Below are positions 46,408 through 58,700 of a stretch of DNA of 64,000 nt, piece by piece. Source of the DNA: Marchantia polymorpha subsp. ruderalis (taxonomy: Eukaryota; Streptophyta; Marchantiopsida; Marchantiales; Marchantiaceae); the NCBI GenBank assembly GCA_037833965.1, contig AP031351.1:9064501-9128500 (forward strand), read 5' to 3'. Made by a program: the position numbers and the translations under genes. Position 1 is the first letter of the stretch. Each line of letters opens with the position of its first letter. The notes below the pieces were generated by a model. The model saw only the letters and a list, made by a program, of their open reading frames with translations. It ran no database searches and was not told where the DNA came from.

Positions 46408-47052
46408 TTACCTCTACATATTATTACTTTATCCTCTTATGGCTACGGCTTAGTTTTAGTTAACTCTTGTTTAAAGTAGCATCTTGTGAAAGGTTTCCGT
46501 CTAGAACTTCCCGCGAAGAAATAATATAGGTTAGAGAGGTGACTGAAATTCCTTAACATGAATTAAGGTGATATTGTTGAGTTACCTCTGTATATTATTA
46601 CTCTATCTTGGTACTGGAGTAATAATATAGGCTAGAGAAATGATTCAAATTCCTTGACATGAGTTAAGGTGAGATTGTTGAGTTACCTTTGTATATTATT
46701 ACTCTATTTTGGTACTAGAGTAATAATATAAACTAGAGAGTTGACTGAAATTGCTTGACATGAGTTAAGGTGAGATTGTTTAGTTACCTTTGTATATTAT
46801 TACTCTATTTTGGTACCAGAGTAATAATATAAGCTAGAGAGTTGACTGAAATTGCTTGACATGAGTTAAGTTGAGATTGTTGAGTTACCTCTGTATATTA
46901 TTACTCTATCATGTTATGGCTACGGCTTAGTTCTAGTTAACTCTCGTTTAAAGAGTGATCTTGAGTCAAGATTTTGTCTAGAACTTTCCGCTGAGTAATA
47001 ATATAGGTTAGAGAGGTTACGGAGACTCCTTAACACGAGTTAAGGAGTAGAT
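46407..47052 (+). repeat. Minisatellite with paired hairpins, upstream of the copia 3' LTR
   Basis: Three exact-length 101-bp units (46581, 46682, 46783) are framed by two longer variants (46407-46580 and 46884-47052), which carry about 70 extra bases inside the hairpin loop. Each unit opens GTTACCT. It holds a 13-bp perfect inverted repeat (TATATTATTACTC / GAGTAATAATATA, in the first short unit 46591-46603 and 46617-46629). A second short palindrome, CCTTAAC-ATGA-GTTAAGG or a variant of it, lies at the unit end. Confidence 0.9.
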
Positions 47053-47313
47053 TATTGAAATTAACTCTGGTTAATGAATTAACTAAGGTTAGTTAACTGA
47101 GGTTAACCACATATGTAGCTATTTATAGCTTAGAGTGGTTGACCACCTTGGGTATATATACCCTAAGAGTGATAAAAAGAACTCACTTCAAGCAGTAAAC
47201 TTTCTCAAGTGTATTGCTCCGTGGACGTAGACTCTGAGGGTGAACCACGTCATACATGTGTCTTCTATGTTCATCATGTAGCTTGTTTGCTTAGTTTGAG
47301 ATTTACCGGTAAA
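47053..47313 (+). repeat. 3' LTR of the copia derivative (261 bp)
   Basis: It aligns without gaps to 43900-44160. The initial TG reads TA here. Differences such as GGTTGACTACC versus GGTTGACCACC are single transitions. It ends GGTAAA before the flanking CAATC. Confidence 0.82.
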
Positions 47314-47329
47314 CAATCATTAATTTAAT

Positions 47330-49200
47330 AAGGATTATGCAATTTACATAATAAAAATTCTATTATATGATTTCAAATAATATTAATTTTTTATAGGCAT
47401 AATGAAATTAAAATTTGACTTTAATCTTGAAATATGTGAATTTTGTACTTTGCCTAATGATTTGTATGCACATTTTGTATGCATATTCAAGATAACAAAG
47501 ATGAAAAAATTCTTTTCTTTATTTTGGTTTTAAATCATTAATGCAAAAATTAAAAAAAATTTTGTGTTTGTGAAATTCTAAAAATTTTGTGAGTTAAAAT
47601 AAAATATTCAACAAAAAATCAACTGAAAATATAATGTTTGAATATTTTGTTTGACATAAACTTCAACATGCAGAAACTAGCTCAGAACAAAATAATCTTT
47701 GATCTTAGAAAATTATTCCAAGCTGCAATTAAAATGCTAGATTTCAACTCTAAATTGATGCATTTTCAATCATATGAATTTTGATAAAGTTTTTGTAAAA
47801 AAACTTTAAACTTAGTTATCAAAAATTGTAATTTTTTCTACCGAAATAGCATTATATGGATGCAATTTTCTTCAATAATTATTCTATAAAAAAAATTTTG
47901 GGTGCACAATTATGTTCTTACATAATTAATAATTCAGTTTATTAGTTCAATGATTGAGTTATAAATTGGATGATATTATTGATTAAGTAATTTTTGAATT
48001 TAAATTATAATAATTTTTATGCAAAAATTTCATCATCAAAATCTTAATTAAAAATTTTTGCAAACACAAAAATATTTAAATTCCAATTTATATCAAAGAC
48101 GAATTTTTCAATGATGAATTGGAAAGTCTAAAAGATATTAAAAATAAATATGTTTAAAAATTTGAATTTTTTTATTTTTTTGTAGAGTACAAGATTATTT
48201 GAAACTTATAAAAAAAATTTGAAAACTTTTTACTTTAACGAATTAAAAATTTAATTAAATAAATCTTTCATTATTTTTGAATATAGCTTCACTTTGATAT
48301 CAAAAGCTTCATATTATCATTCAATGTGCCTATGTACACAACGACTGTATCAATTTTTGAAAAAATTTTCAATGAAAATATTTTTTAAATTTCATATTTC
48401 AAGAAAAAAGCCCCTCAGTTTTGATAAAAAATATTTTCAATCACTTTCCAGTTCATTTGAAAAAAATATTTGAAAGCATCAATTTTATTACAATATTTGT
48501 ATAGAGTATTAACAATATACAGCTTAGATTCATTTTCTTGAACAAGGATACATGTTGTTATTTGTACATGTGATATGGATTAGACTAGTTAAACAGAAGA
48601 GTAACAATGAATATATATCAAGTCAAATAAAAAATTTATGTGTGGAAAAACGTACTTTTCATGCTAAATTCATGCTCATTTCTTCTAATAAATCGTCCAT
48701 GTAAGAATGCACAAAGTATAATTAATCGTCTTTCTAGACTGATTTAATATGTTAAATAAGAATTAATTTTTAAGCAAAAATATATGGCTTGAAGCAATTA
48801 TAAGATTTCTGCATTTGTTTCTTAGTTCACGTCTAAGAATTGATGGAATGCTTGATATTTCTAAAGGAATTTATTGTGTGATAGAGAAAGTTGGCCTTGT
48901 AACATGAATATTATGAAAGAAGTGATTTGAATGAAAAAAAATATTTATTCAATGTTCGTTGAAGTGACTTAATGAAGAGCCTAGTAAGTTATATTTTTGA
49001 ATTTCAGGAAAAAAATCCCATGATTATGAGAAAGAATCAACCTTTGCATGTGAATCAAATGTTTTTGCAAGATTGTTTTGTGTGGAAAGATTCATTAGAA
49101 TTGATCGCTTCAGAGTCCAAACAAGCTAGATCAAAGGAGTATGATGAACATGCGATTGTCTTTGATGTGACTTGCACATACTCTATCTATCTTTGATACA
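47330..49200. other. AT-rich desert, no recognised gene
   Basis: Low-complexity AT-rich sequence with stops in all frames. A 74-codon ORF at 48972-49196 shows no familiar motif. Confidence 0.5.
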
Positions 49201-49215
49201 CCAAATGCATCATAA

Positions 49216-49385
49216 GTTGGAGAAGGAATGGTGCTTTGATAACGGAACTTAACGAACTAGCATCCACATGCGTTGGAGAAGGAGCAGTGCTTCGATAACG
49301 GAATCTAACTTACTACTATCCACATATGTTGGAAAAGGAATAGTGCTTGGAAAGCGGAACTTAACGAACTACTATCCACATATGT
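49216..49385 (+). repeat. Three tandem copies of a 56-bp unit
   Basis: Units start at 49216, 49272 and 49328 with GTTGGAGAAGGA or GTTGGAAAAGGA, and continue with GTGCTT, AACGGAA and CTATCCACATATG-like blocks. Confidence 0.85.
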
Positions 49386-49838
49386 TTTAAGCTTGTACAT
49401 GCAGTGGATAGCTGCATGAATGTAAATCAAACCATTACAACATGCTCTTGTATGTTGAGCAAGCTAGCGTGATTATCAATTCAGAATTTATGTGGATTGT
49501 GTGTTAAGAAAAAGAAACTTAACAAAGGAAAGTTATAGAAGTCTCCTCACAATGTTAAGCTCACACTTACCAACTAGTGCCACAAGCTGATTCATTTTGT
49601 TTGAACAAAACTACACGCATGCAAGAATACAACAACCGTTTAGATCATAGTTGCATGCGATATACATACACTAAGTTGGACAATCAGCGCATCTATTTTG
49701 ACAAAATGAGGAGAAAGAATTGATATGACTGAAATGGCTGGTAAATGCAAAAGAAAATCCTGGTGAAGTAAGAATCAACCATTGAAAGAAATATAATACG
49801 TTAAATTGAGAATGTTGTGAAGACATGAGTCAACACAA

Positions 49839-49922
49839 CTCTCTAATATAGCTCAAAATTTCTCACCGTGAAGACATGAGTCAACACGGTGAGAAAATTT
49901 TGAGCTATACAGTATTAGAGAG
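49839..49922. repeat. Long imperfect hairpin, arms of 32 and 38 bp
   Basis: The left arm 49839-49870 (CTCTCTAATATAGCTC ... CTCACCGTG) pairs with 49885-49922 (CACGGTGAG ... GAGCTATACAGTATTAGAGAG). The right arm has a 5-base insertion and one extra T. The loop contains AAGACATGAGTCAA, which is itself repeated just upstream (49820-49833). It could be a foldback element or a small-RNA precursor. Confidence 0.85.
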
Positions 49923-50098
49923 CTGCAGCTTGGTATTGACTCATTTGTCTTCTGCAGTAGGTGCCCTATACCTAATTGTCATCAATGTGCATGAAATCAA
50001 CAGAAGTTGATCAACATGGTTGTAGGGAGGCATAGGGCAGTGGATTGTAGTATAAATGGGAGTAAGATTTTGTAGTTTTATGTGATCTCCCACAAATG

Positions 50099-50134
50099 CT
50101 TTATGAAGGTCAATAGCAATTGACCTTCATAAAG
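50099..50134. repeat. Perfect 16-bp hairpin with 4-nt loop
   Basis: CTTTATGAAGGTCAAT, loop AGCA, then ATTGACCTTCATAAAG. A partial echo (CCTTCAATAGCAATTG) follows at 50137. No gene is nearby. Confidence 0.9.
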
Positions 50135-51650
50135 TGCCTTCAATAGCAATTGCAGCTAGGATTGAACAAAATTTAAGGAAGTTGTGATGTTGACTAGTTC
50201 AGAGGTTTGTAAAAATAAATCATGTTTGTTCATGAGTTTTCATGCTACTCAATTTACCAAACTTTTGGTTTATAATTCATCTAGACTTTGGCTTGTGAGG
50301 GAAGATCTCCAATTTGTGTGCATTAAATATATTTTTATTTTGTGGTAATTTTGTTTGTTCAAATAGTCCAAAGAACATGATACTCGAACCAGTCTTTGAA
50401 TTGCGTCTTTTGTACTTGACAAAAGACGCAGAAACTCAGTGTTTGAACTTACCTCTTTAGATTATTATACTTCTTGCCGGGTTGGAAATTAAGTTAGCTG
50501 TGTACTCGTAGCAAATGAGACTCTCTGGGTTGTTACATCAGCTACTGTTGTAATAAGAAAAGGAAATTGCTGGATCTAGTGAGGCAGGTTATGTGAGACT
50601 TACTAATCCGAGGACCTGGGTCTCTGAAATGTTGCTGGGTTGTGGTTGGATTTGGTGTCATGCTAAAGAATTTAGGATGTACCTATGTAGCGAAGTTCCA
50701 CAACGGCTGAGTAGCACGTACCAGCCCCGTCACTCCCCTCTTGTGACAGAGCTCGCATCTTTTCTCGCTCTCAAGCACCAGCCCCTTGAAAGTATTGTCT
50801 CTCACAGAAATTTGACTGAAAGTTGATGATGCAAACTTGCTTTTATGAACTTAAAGCACCTTTAAGAAAAGACGATTTGAGCTACATGCCATGAGTTGAC
50901 CAAGCATTAGGAAAAACGAGTGAAGTGCATTGGTGATTTGCGCCAAAATGGAGTATGATCAAGAAAGCTTTGTACAAACTCTGAGTGCAACCCTGACTAG
51001 TGGAATATGGTATATATGCCCATGAATGAAGGCATGTTTGATATTCGAGAAATTGCAAGTTACAGCAAGTTAAGATTACAGTAGTGCAACTCTCCTGTTG
51101 CTCACGGATTCGCTCAACATTGCTTTCTAAATGCGAGTACGGTAAGTCGCTCGCGTGAGGTCCAAATTCCTCAGTAAAAGTTCACATGGTTACAATCCAT
51201 GTGACAACGTGGGTCCAAAGGTTCAGATAAATGGAGGTGCTGATCCCTTGGTAAACGCAATGTCTAGGCAAAGTTCTCATGTAGACGTTCCAGAAAAGGA
51301 GGCGAGGCTAGTCGCTAGGTGTTGCATTTAGATAGAGTCAACTGTTATCAGAGACGAAATCAAGAGCTGGGGGTGATCTGACAGGTGACGTTTCTACCAA
51401 GCACTTCCAAAATGTCACCTGGTTCAGTCAACGCGCCTACGGCCTGCGTCCAGTCGTGGGACTGACTCTACTCTGCGACCCCTCTCGTAGTCAAAAGTGT
51501 CTTCCTACGACAACCCGGTGGGCCATTGCTGCTGAATAGAGATCACTCGAGTCGTCTTGCCGAGTAACTGTCAGAGGCGGTTTCCGGTCAGAACAAAAGC
51601 TACAGGCAGCCTTTCCCAGTGATCGCCCGAAGTGATAGTCTAAGGATGGA
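50135..51650. other. Intergenic stretch of more balanced composition
   Basis: No gene is recognised. A 77-codon ORF at 50593-50826 shows no familiar motif. GC rises from about 51.0 kb. An 8-bp inverted repeat (CAGGTGAC / GTCACCTG) lies near 51383-51420. Confidence 0.4.
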
Positions 51651-51658
51651 TCAAGATG

Positions 51659-51951
51659 TAGGGATGCTCACGGCTCGGCTAACGGCTAGCCGGCTAATAC
51701 TTTTTGTTAGCCGGCTAGCCGACGGCTAATCGGGTCACAGATTGCCATATTGCCACCGCCATCGAGGCCGTGAAAACAAACCGAAAACTTGGATCTAGTT
51801 TAAAAATTCGGCCGATTATTTCCTCCAGTTCGGCCGAAATTATCCAATACAGATTTATTTCGGGTGAATGTTTCGGTCTATTGCATTTTCGGCCTAAATT
51901 TGAGGCCCTAGCCTGCTAGCCGAAAGTTAGTCGGCTACGTGACCATGCCTA
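51659..51951. mobile_element. hAT-type MITE with 8-bp target duplication
   Basis: The element is 293 bp and begins TAGGGATGCTCACGG. Its end, read in reverse, begins TAGGCATGGTCACG, so the termini are inverted repeats. They extend imperfectly through GGCTAACGGCTAGCCGG-like sequence. The flanks are perfect 8-bp direct repeats, TCAAGATG at 51651-51658 and 51952-51959. Short TIRs of the TAGGGATG type with 8-bp duplications define the hAT superfamily. There is no coding capacity. A perfect 14-bp subterminal hairpin lies at 51684-51697 / 51707-51720. Confidence 0.93.
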
Positions 51952-51959
51952 TCAAGATG

Positions 51960-54900
51960 CTAAGACTGTCCATTTCACGACACGACGCTGGTATGTCAAC
52001 TTAGTGGGCTCGCTGTACTGAAACCAGGCCATAGAAGCTTTCACTCAGATATTCTGAATAAGCTTGTGTTCAGTGCTTATGGAAGGCGTTGATTAGGAAC
52101 TTCGCACTGGACCAGAAAGATGGCTTCTACATAATGTACAGAAATGAAGATGATACATTAACGATGAAGAAGTTCCAATTTGAGATGGTTGAACAATGCT
52201 AAGGGCTATTGAAGCGTAGCCCCATACCATCCACGGTTCTATCCAGGCACTACATGTACTTGATGGGGTCTTCCCTTCTTTTTGCACTTCCGACTCGAGC
52301 TAATTTGTAACAAAGGGGTTGATTGGAAAATTTGTTGACCATGATCCGGACAACGGCTACAGTGCAAAGACTGATCCAGAAGGACCTGGTTTGGTTTGAC
52401 AAGTCGATTTTGGCAACGTTGTTCCAGATGAAGAGCGTTTTCGCACGTGCGTCTAGATTGTTGTAGGAACCATGGAGTGCCGCACGAGGGAGGTGAATCG
52501 CCGTTTATTTAGTCAGCGCTGACTGCAGTCGTCAAATCGTACTGTAGCAGCACAGGTATGCCTCGTATAAACCGTGTTCTTTCCTAGTTCTATAAACTTA
52601 CCGACTTTCACTCCCTCTAGTTCCTGTCTAGTTCCTTTTGTCCCCTCGTTCCTTTTTGTTGCAAAAGTTACTACCGTTATGCCCAACGCACGGAAATGCA
52701 TATGACTAATAATCCCGAGAGTGAATTGCTTCATAGAGAAGGATGTGGGGAAAAAAATCTGGTCTCAAGACACATCCAATCAATTGATGAACTTAGAACA
52801 CCCCCTACTATTACACATATAAGTTTATCTTATTCATCATGAGAATCATAGTAATCTAATTTCACCTTTGCAGAAATAAAATGAACATCTAAGTATAGTT
52901 GATGTACAGAGTTTTCTCTAGGATATAAAAGCAGTAATTTTCTTGTCATATCTACAGAAACATCTTGACCAGATAATTTACACCCATTTTATTTGGTGTA
53001 TGATCTTTAATTCACTCTCTCCCAACGATGTACAAATGTATAATCAAATCTTCATATAATTTCACAAAGAGAGCAACATAAATTGGATATATGTATACAC
53101 TAGCAACTAAATAAGTGAAATTTATGAATCATTCAAAAACTATCAAAATTTTGTGCTATATAAAAATTTTATTTGAAATTTCAAAAAAATTTCTATGTTT
53201 AGAATAAAAAAGTGATCAAATTTTCAGAAAAAATTATCAAAAGTTTTTGAATAAGATTGCATCTTTCATATTTTTAATTAACTTCAAAACTATCAACATT
53301 TTTTCAGACAAAACATTATCATAATGAGTGATGTGATAGAGTAACTTGCAACAATAAAAACGGGACAACAAATTAGTTTAGGTTGATGATGCATAGATGA
53401 AAAAATACCATTTCTGATTTTCCTGTTTATAAAATTTTATTATCATAATGATATTAAATTTTCTTGGGTTTTTCGTAAAAATTTAATTTCCTATTTAATT
53501 TTTACGTTTTTATATTTTTTATTGAATAGCAAGATTCCTACAATGAAAAAACTGCAAGATGGTGTAAAGTTAGCACATATAATAAAATGATAATACAATA
53601 TATTGAACCTGAAATTTTGAAACTGATATAGTAGAATGAAATACCCAAATGAAATATCTACCTGATATTTTATAACGTGTCCATACAATATGCTCATACA
53701 AAGTGATATGAAGACATAAACAGCCACAAAAGAATGATAGAAAAACAATAAAAAAAGTTATAAAAAATTTGATATGAGAAAATTGCGATGATATAAAATC
53801 ATACAAACTTTTTCTACAAATAATGATACAATAATTTTGATATAAAGTGAAAAAATATCAGGTTATTTTTAATAAAATTACATACTGATATTACAAATTA
53901 TTGATACAAAGTGACACAAAATTGATAAAAAATGATAAAAAAATGCTTATGTCAACATATCAATCTATTTAGCTTGAATTAAAATAATTATTAAAATATT
54001 TAAATTTAAATATTTAAATTTAATTTAAATATTTAAATTTAAAAGTAAAAAAATCTATAAACCAAATTATATATACTTCAAAATATTCAAATCATAAAAA
54101 ATTGATACAAAGCGTTAATGTCAAAATGACTATTGATGAACAGTTTAACAAAAACTGTCAAAGTATATATTAACAAAACCAAAATATTAATACATGGAAA
54201 TAAATAATAATTTTAAGGTTTATAATATGTTGCAATAGCAAAAAACTTGTTTAATAAAAAAATAATTATAGACATGACAAAATCTTTAAAAATATTATTA
54301 AAAAGAGTTGAATGACTAAAAAGAAAAAAAATTTATTGATGTTTGGATTTTTTTTTAGAACACTCAAAAAAATCTACAAAAAAAGAGTGAAATTTTTGTT
54401 CAACTCATTAAAAAAAACAAAAAAATAATAGGAAAATTTAAAAAATTTATTTGTAAAAAAAAATTTAAAATATATTTCTGTAAGTTGAACCTTGGCCTTA
54501 TCTTAGAGCTTTATATAAACATTAAATTTTTATTTATTTGATGTTTTTGTAATTTTGTTGTATGCTAAAACGATTTGTTGATACAAAAAGTTTTAGCATT
54601 TATGTGCTTCAACTTTGAAAATTTTATTTTACTTTTTATATTATATCAGCGTTTTGAGCTAGTCATCTTTTCTTTTTTTATTTTGTATCAACATTGTATG
54701 AATTTTATATATTATCAAAGATTATTAATTTTTAATTATTTTTAAAAATTTTGTATGATCACATTGTATGAAAAATGTGTGATTATTCATATTGCCATTT
54801 TAAATCATTCTGCATTCATTTATTAAATAATATGTATCATTGTGTACTTAAAACTTTTTCTAAAATCCAATCAATAATGTGCCATTTTTTATACATATCT

Positions 54901-55724
54901 TAATATATTGCAGTTTGACAATTGAAATATATGCAATTACATGTTGAATGTTCAGTTAATACTAGTGTTATCACACAACAATATTTATCAATTCTTTTAC
55001 ATGAATTATGATGTTTTTAAAACTTATATATATTTATATATAGATAGAGGGGAATGTTAAAACAATGACATATATTGTTAAAACGATCACAAATGAGTGT
55101 TCACATGCTGCCTCTGCTACTTTGAGCTTCGTTGATATCACGTACAAAGCGTTATGATTTTGTATCACTTTCATTACAAGCAAAAACAATCAAGCATCTG
55201 GACCTGGGTCAGCAAAGACAATCACTCTTGCTCGCAACCCGACGACCACAACACTCACGTATAGCTCACAAAGAAAAACATCAACTTGAAATCTGTCCAC
55301 ACGGAGCACCCTTATGTTAAGCACATACATCTGAACACGCATCTGTGGTACTTTTAGCAATTAATGTGATTATTTAGCATGTGATGTAGTATTTGATATG
55401 AAATTGATTATGTTTGATGCAGCATTCAATATTTTTTTTTAATAAAACATTATGTTGTGAATATAATGAGTGATAGAAGTAAAGTTTTGTTAAATTTGTA
55501 TGGATAAGTAATTTTTTATTAATTAAATGTGTGATATGTAAATATGCTTGATAGTCATTTTTTTATTTGTAACAAATTTTTGATTCAATACTTGTGAAAT
55601 ATTGCACAAGGTGCTATGTTATATATATACTTTAACATGATATTTAATGTATCATTTGATTATCGTATAGAAAACATACAAACATTATTAAAAGAAACTT
55701 TACATAATGGAGATATTAATTCAT
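51960..55724. other. Intergenic; AT-rich desert from about 52.75 kb
   Basis: No gene is recognised. A run of palindromic ATTTAAATTTAAAT blocks lies at about 53993-54045. The many polyA/polyT tracts and stops fit decayed transposon sequence. Confidence 0.5.
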
Positions 55725-56000
55725 TATAATGGAGTATTTATAATCGTCACGTCAACTATCCATGTGATTGGAAGGTGAAGAGAAAATGTGTTAGTTTATA
55801 GCGGCGCAACAACAATCTATGTACTCGTCAAAATTATTTGTCATATCATCAATTAAGTGAAAAATGAGGCTGAGTTTTTATCTCCGAATATTTGTTGATG
55901 AGATACATATAACGTAGAATAGAACTATTTTGGATATCTCTCATCTTCAAGATTGTGTTTTATGTTAGAGTGAAATACTCTTTTAATTCATAGTGCTACA
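55725..56000 (+). repeat. Decayed LTR of the element 1 family
   Basis: It matches the element 1 LTR in order: CGTCACGTCAACTATCC, TGTGTTAGTT, TTTGTTGATGAGA, GGATATCTCTCATCTTCA, AGAGTGAA and the end TAGTGCTACA. The TATA region is eroded. No internal region is adjacent, so it may be a solo LTR. Confidence 0.75.
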
Positions 56001-58700
56001 TGCCATCAAAGCTTAAACACTAGATGACATGTAGGATTTTTATACAAAAGGATTTCTAATACAGTAAAGAAATTTCTTGTATTCTAATTTTTTCAAAATA
56101 AATTTTTTTTTGAAAAATTTTTATTTATTATATTTTTTTAAATAATGATAAATAAATAAATAATTTTATTTTAGTGAAGTGTATATCTCGATCTTGGACG
56201 TAGACTCATATGAAGTTGTGTGATTTTTGTTTGGTTGGAGCTACATATATTTAGTCAATCACTAACTCATAAGATGCATATGGGAGATATTTTTCTAAGA
56301 ATTTTTGCAAAGTAATTATTAATAGAAATGTGTAATTTCAATGTATGAGTCAAAGGATAGATTTTTTAAAATCTTATTAAGTTTACTAGAGACACCATCT
56401 TCAATTTATATGTAAATTTTTTTTTTGTAAAATGATGATAATAGATATGAGTAAAAGCACAAATTGGAATTATTTTAGGTTTTTATTATCTCTAGTGAAT
56501 GTCACTGTAATGTAATGAGCTGAACTAGTTAGCTTGCTTGACATGCAAAAGATAGGCAAAGCTATGCTATACAAAAGTAAGTATTTTAGTTAAAAACAAT
56601 GTATGATGAATAAATGTAGCTTTGGTGAGATGAATTACATAATTCGTGAGTTGATTTTGTAAAACATGATTCTTATTGTGTATTTAATGAACAAATATTG
56701 ATTACATCATTATATCAAAAACCAATATAAATAAGAAATTTCATTAGAAAAATTATATAACTTTTTAATTGTATGAATAATAATAATAATAAATTTAAAT
56801 AAATCTTTCATATTTTGAATAAAAAAGATACATGTAATTGACGAACGTAATGTATAAAAATAATAATTTATAAAGGAATATAATATTTAAATAATTAGAA
56901 TTTTTTAATCACTTCATATAAAAAGTCATGATTATCTAGAAGGTTACAAAGAATATTTTCGTTTTTCATAAGATCATATGGTCAAATCAGAAAAAACATA
57001 AATGTTCAGTGTCAAATTTTACTGAAACTATCTTAATGTAGATATTAAGTATTACGTTAAATGACAATGGACTTGTTATCATATCATCTCATGAAATAAT
57101 ATATTGTACATTAAATTTAAATCATGTACAAGTTAAATTTACTTTTGAAAGCAAAATGATTTATAGAATTGAAATTGATAAATAAGAATTTTAACATGCA
57201 AGCTTTAATTTGTTTTGGCTTTTAAGAAATGAAATTTTAGATTTGAATGTAATCTTGCTTGTTTCTTTAATCTTCATAATCCACGTGGATCGTCTTGAAT
57301 CTGGACATCTACAAGTTCATTAACCCAAGGATATTAATTTGTTAACTCTCCTGCAAGACAACATGCTTAGAGTCAACAAACTTTGCATCTTTAAATAGTG
57401 GCTTGCAAAACTTTTGTGATGCATTAGAAGTTTAAACCTAGCGCAATAAATAGTGCTAAAGAATGCTTTGAACAATGCACTAAACAAGCGCAATGATTTT
57501 GTTAATTAATGCTTACATTGTTGGTCTTCCCTGTGCACATTGTTGTTATATGTAGCAGTCATGATTAGTTATAGAACGGCCATAAATGGTAATAGATCAA
57601 GCCTAAGGAACCCAAAGAATCAAAAGATTGAAAAACACAATTCAAGCAACAACTGCAAACAATTGAAAAGATCCCAAAGGCCAATCCCTAAGTAGGGCCA
57701 AGAGCACTATAACGGTATATATCACAATAGACTCTACAACCGTAGATGATGAAAGAAATCTATCTAAGACCTAACCGATCCCTTGTTAAATCTTCCGAAA
57801 GAACGCTGCTTCACAATTCTCGTTGAACAATCAATTTAATTTTGTTCTTTGGAACGGATTTTTTTTAAGTTATTAATACTCTTCTTTTATTTCATTTGTT
57901 CCAAACGACACTTACGTATCCATTTTATCCAAATTTTCACAATAATATCACGATATTAATTAAGTAATATGCATCTCATCCACTCGGAGTAAATACTGTG
58001 AGAGAGTTCGCCACATAAGAGCAAGAGGTTTATTACCAAAATCCACCTTGGGAAAAGTAGTCACTTAACCAGTGAACCAGATGTATTTGGCATGCGTATG
58101 TTAACGTGTCTTTTATTTTTACTTTTCGACATATCATATTCTCTTTCCTTTCTTCCTCTATTGCTAATGTAGCATGCGAATCCACATGAATATACCCGAG
58201 ATTCAGCTATCGATTGTTCTTCTCAGGAAAAAAGATCTTCAGTGGAGGCACAAGAGAAATATCAATCGGATTCTGAAGGTACTTAAAAACCCACTTCTAC
58301 TTTGCTGAAGACATTTCACCAGCTAGACTTCAACTCAACTGCATATTAGAAAGTATATCATCTTCTTGTCCGCTCACAATGTAGGCTTTGATTTTTGAAC
58401 CAACTTTATTTCTCTGAGATTAGAAGAAATAATCATTTACCCATTTTGACTTCTTGATGGTATTTGTTGAGAATTCTGACTCTGCATACGATTTGAGCAT
58501 CGTAGGTCGTTGCTCTCATGGCCGCCTTCCGATGGAAGAGCAGGCCAGTTTCTAAAACTGGATAGGAACTCATCTGATGGTGATGTGGATAAGAGACTCA
58601 TTATCGTGCATTCTAATCCGTCATCGTCCTAACGAGTACCTCAATTGTGATGCTTGCGTCCTTTAGATAGAGTACTACAGCGCGAGGATGAGCCACTGAT
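56001..58700. other. AT-rich intergenic stretch
   Basis: No gene is recognised. The last kilobase is less AT-rich and may hold old retrotransposon debris, but I cannot assign it. Confidence 0.45.

Larger units (their letters stand above)
43900..47313 (+). mobile_element. Ty1/copia deletion derivative with both LTRs
   Basis: The 261-bp LTRs (43900-44160 and 47053-47313) bound a 2.9-kb internal region. A primer-binding-like TTGGTACAGAGCG follows the 5' LTR at 44162. Gag, protease and the integrase core are absent. The internal region starts abruptly in the integrase C-terminal part. The pol remnant runs to 46407, followed by a hairpin-bearing minisatellite and then the 3' LTR. CAATC flanks both sides (43895-43899 and 47314-47318), a candidate 5-bp target duplication. 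The LTRs differ at several sites, so it is older than element 3. Confidence 0.88.

Noticed and set aside
57281..58520. Possible retrotransposon-like debris near the end of the desert
   Set aside because: No block could be matched to a known protein motif, so no family was assigned.
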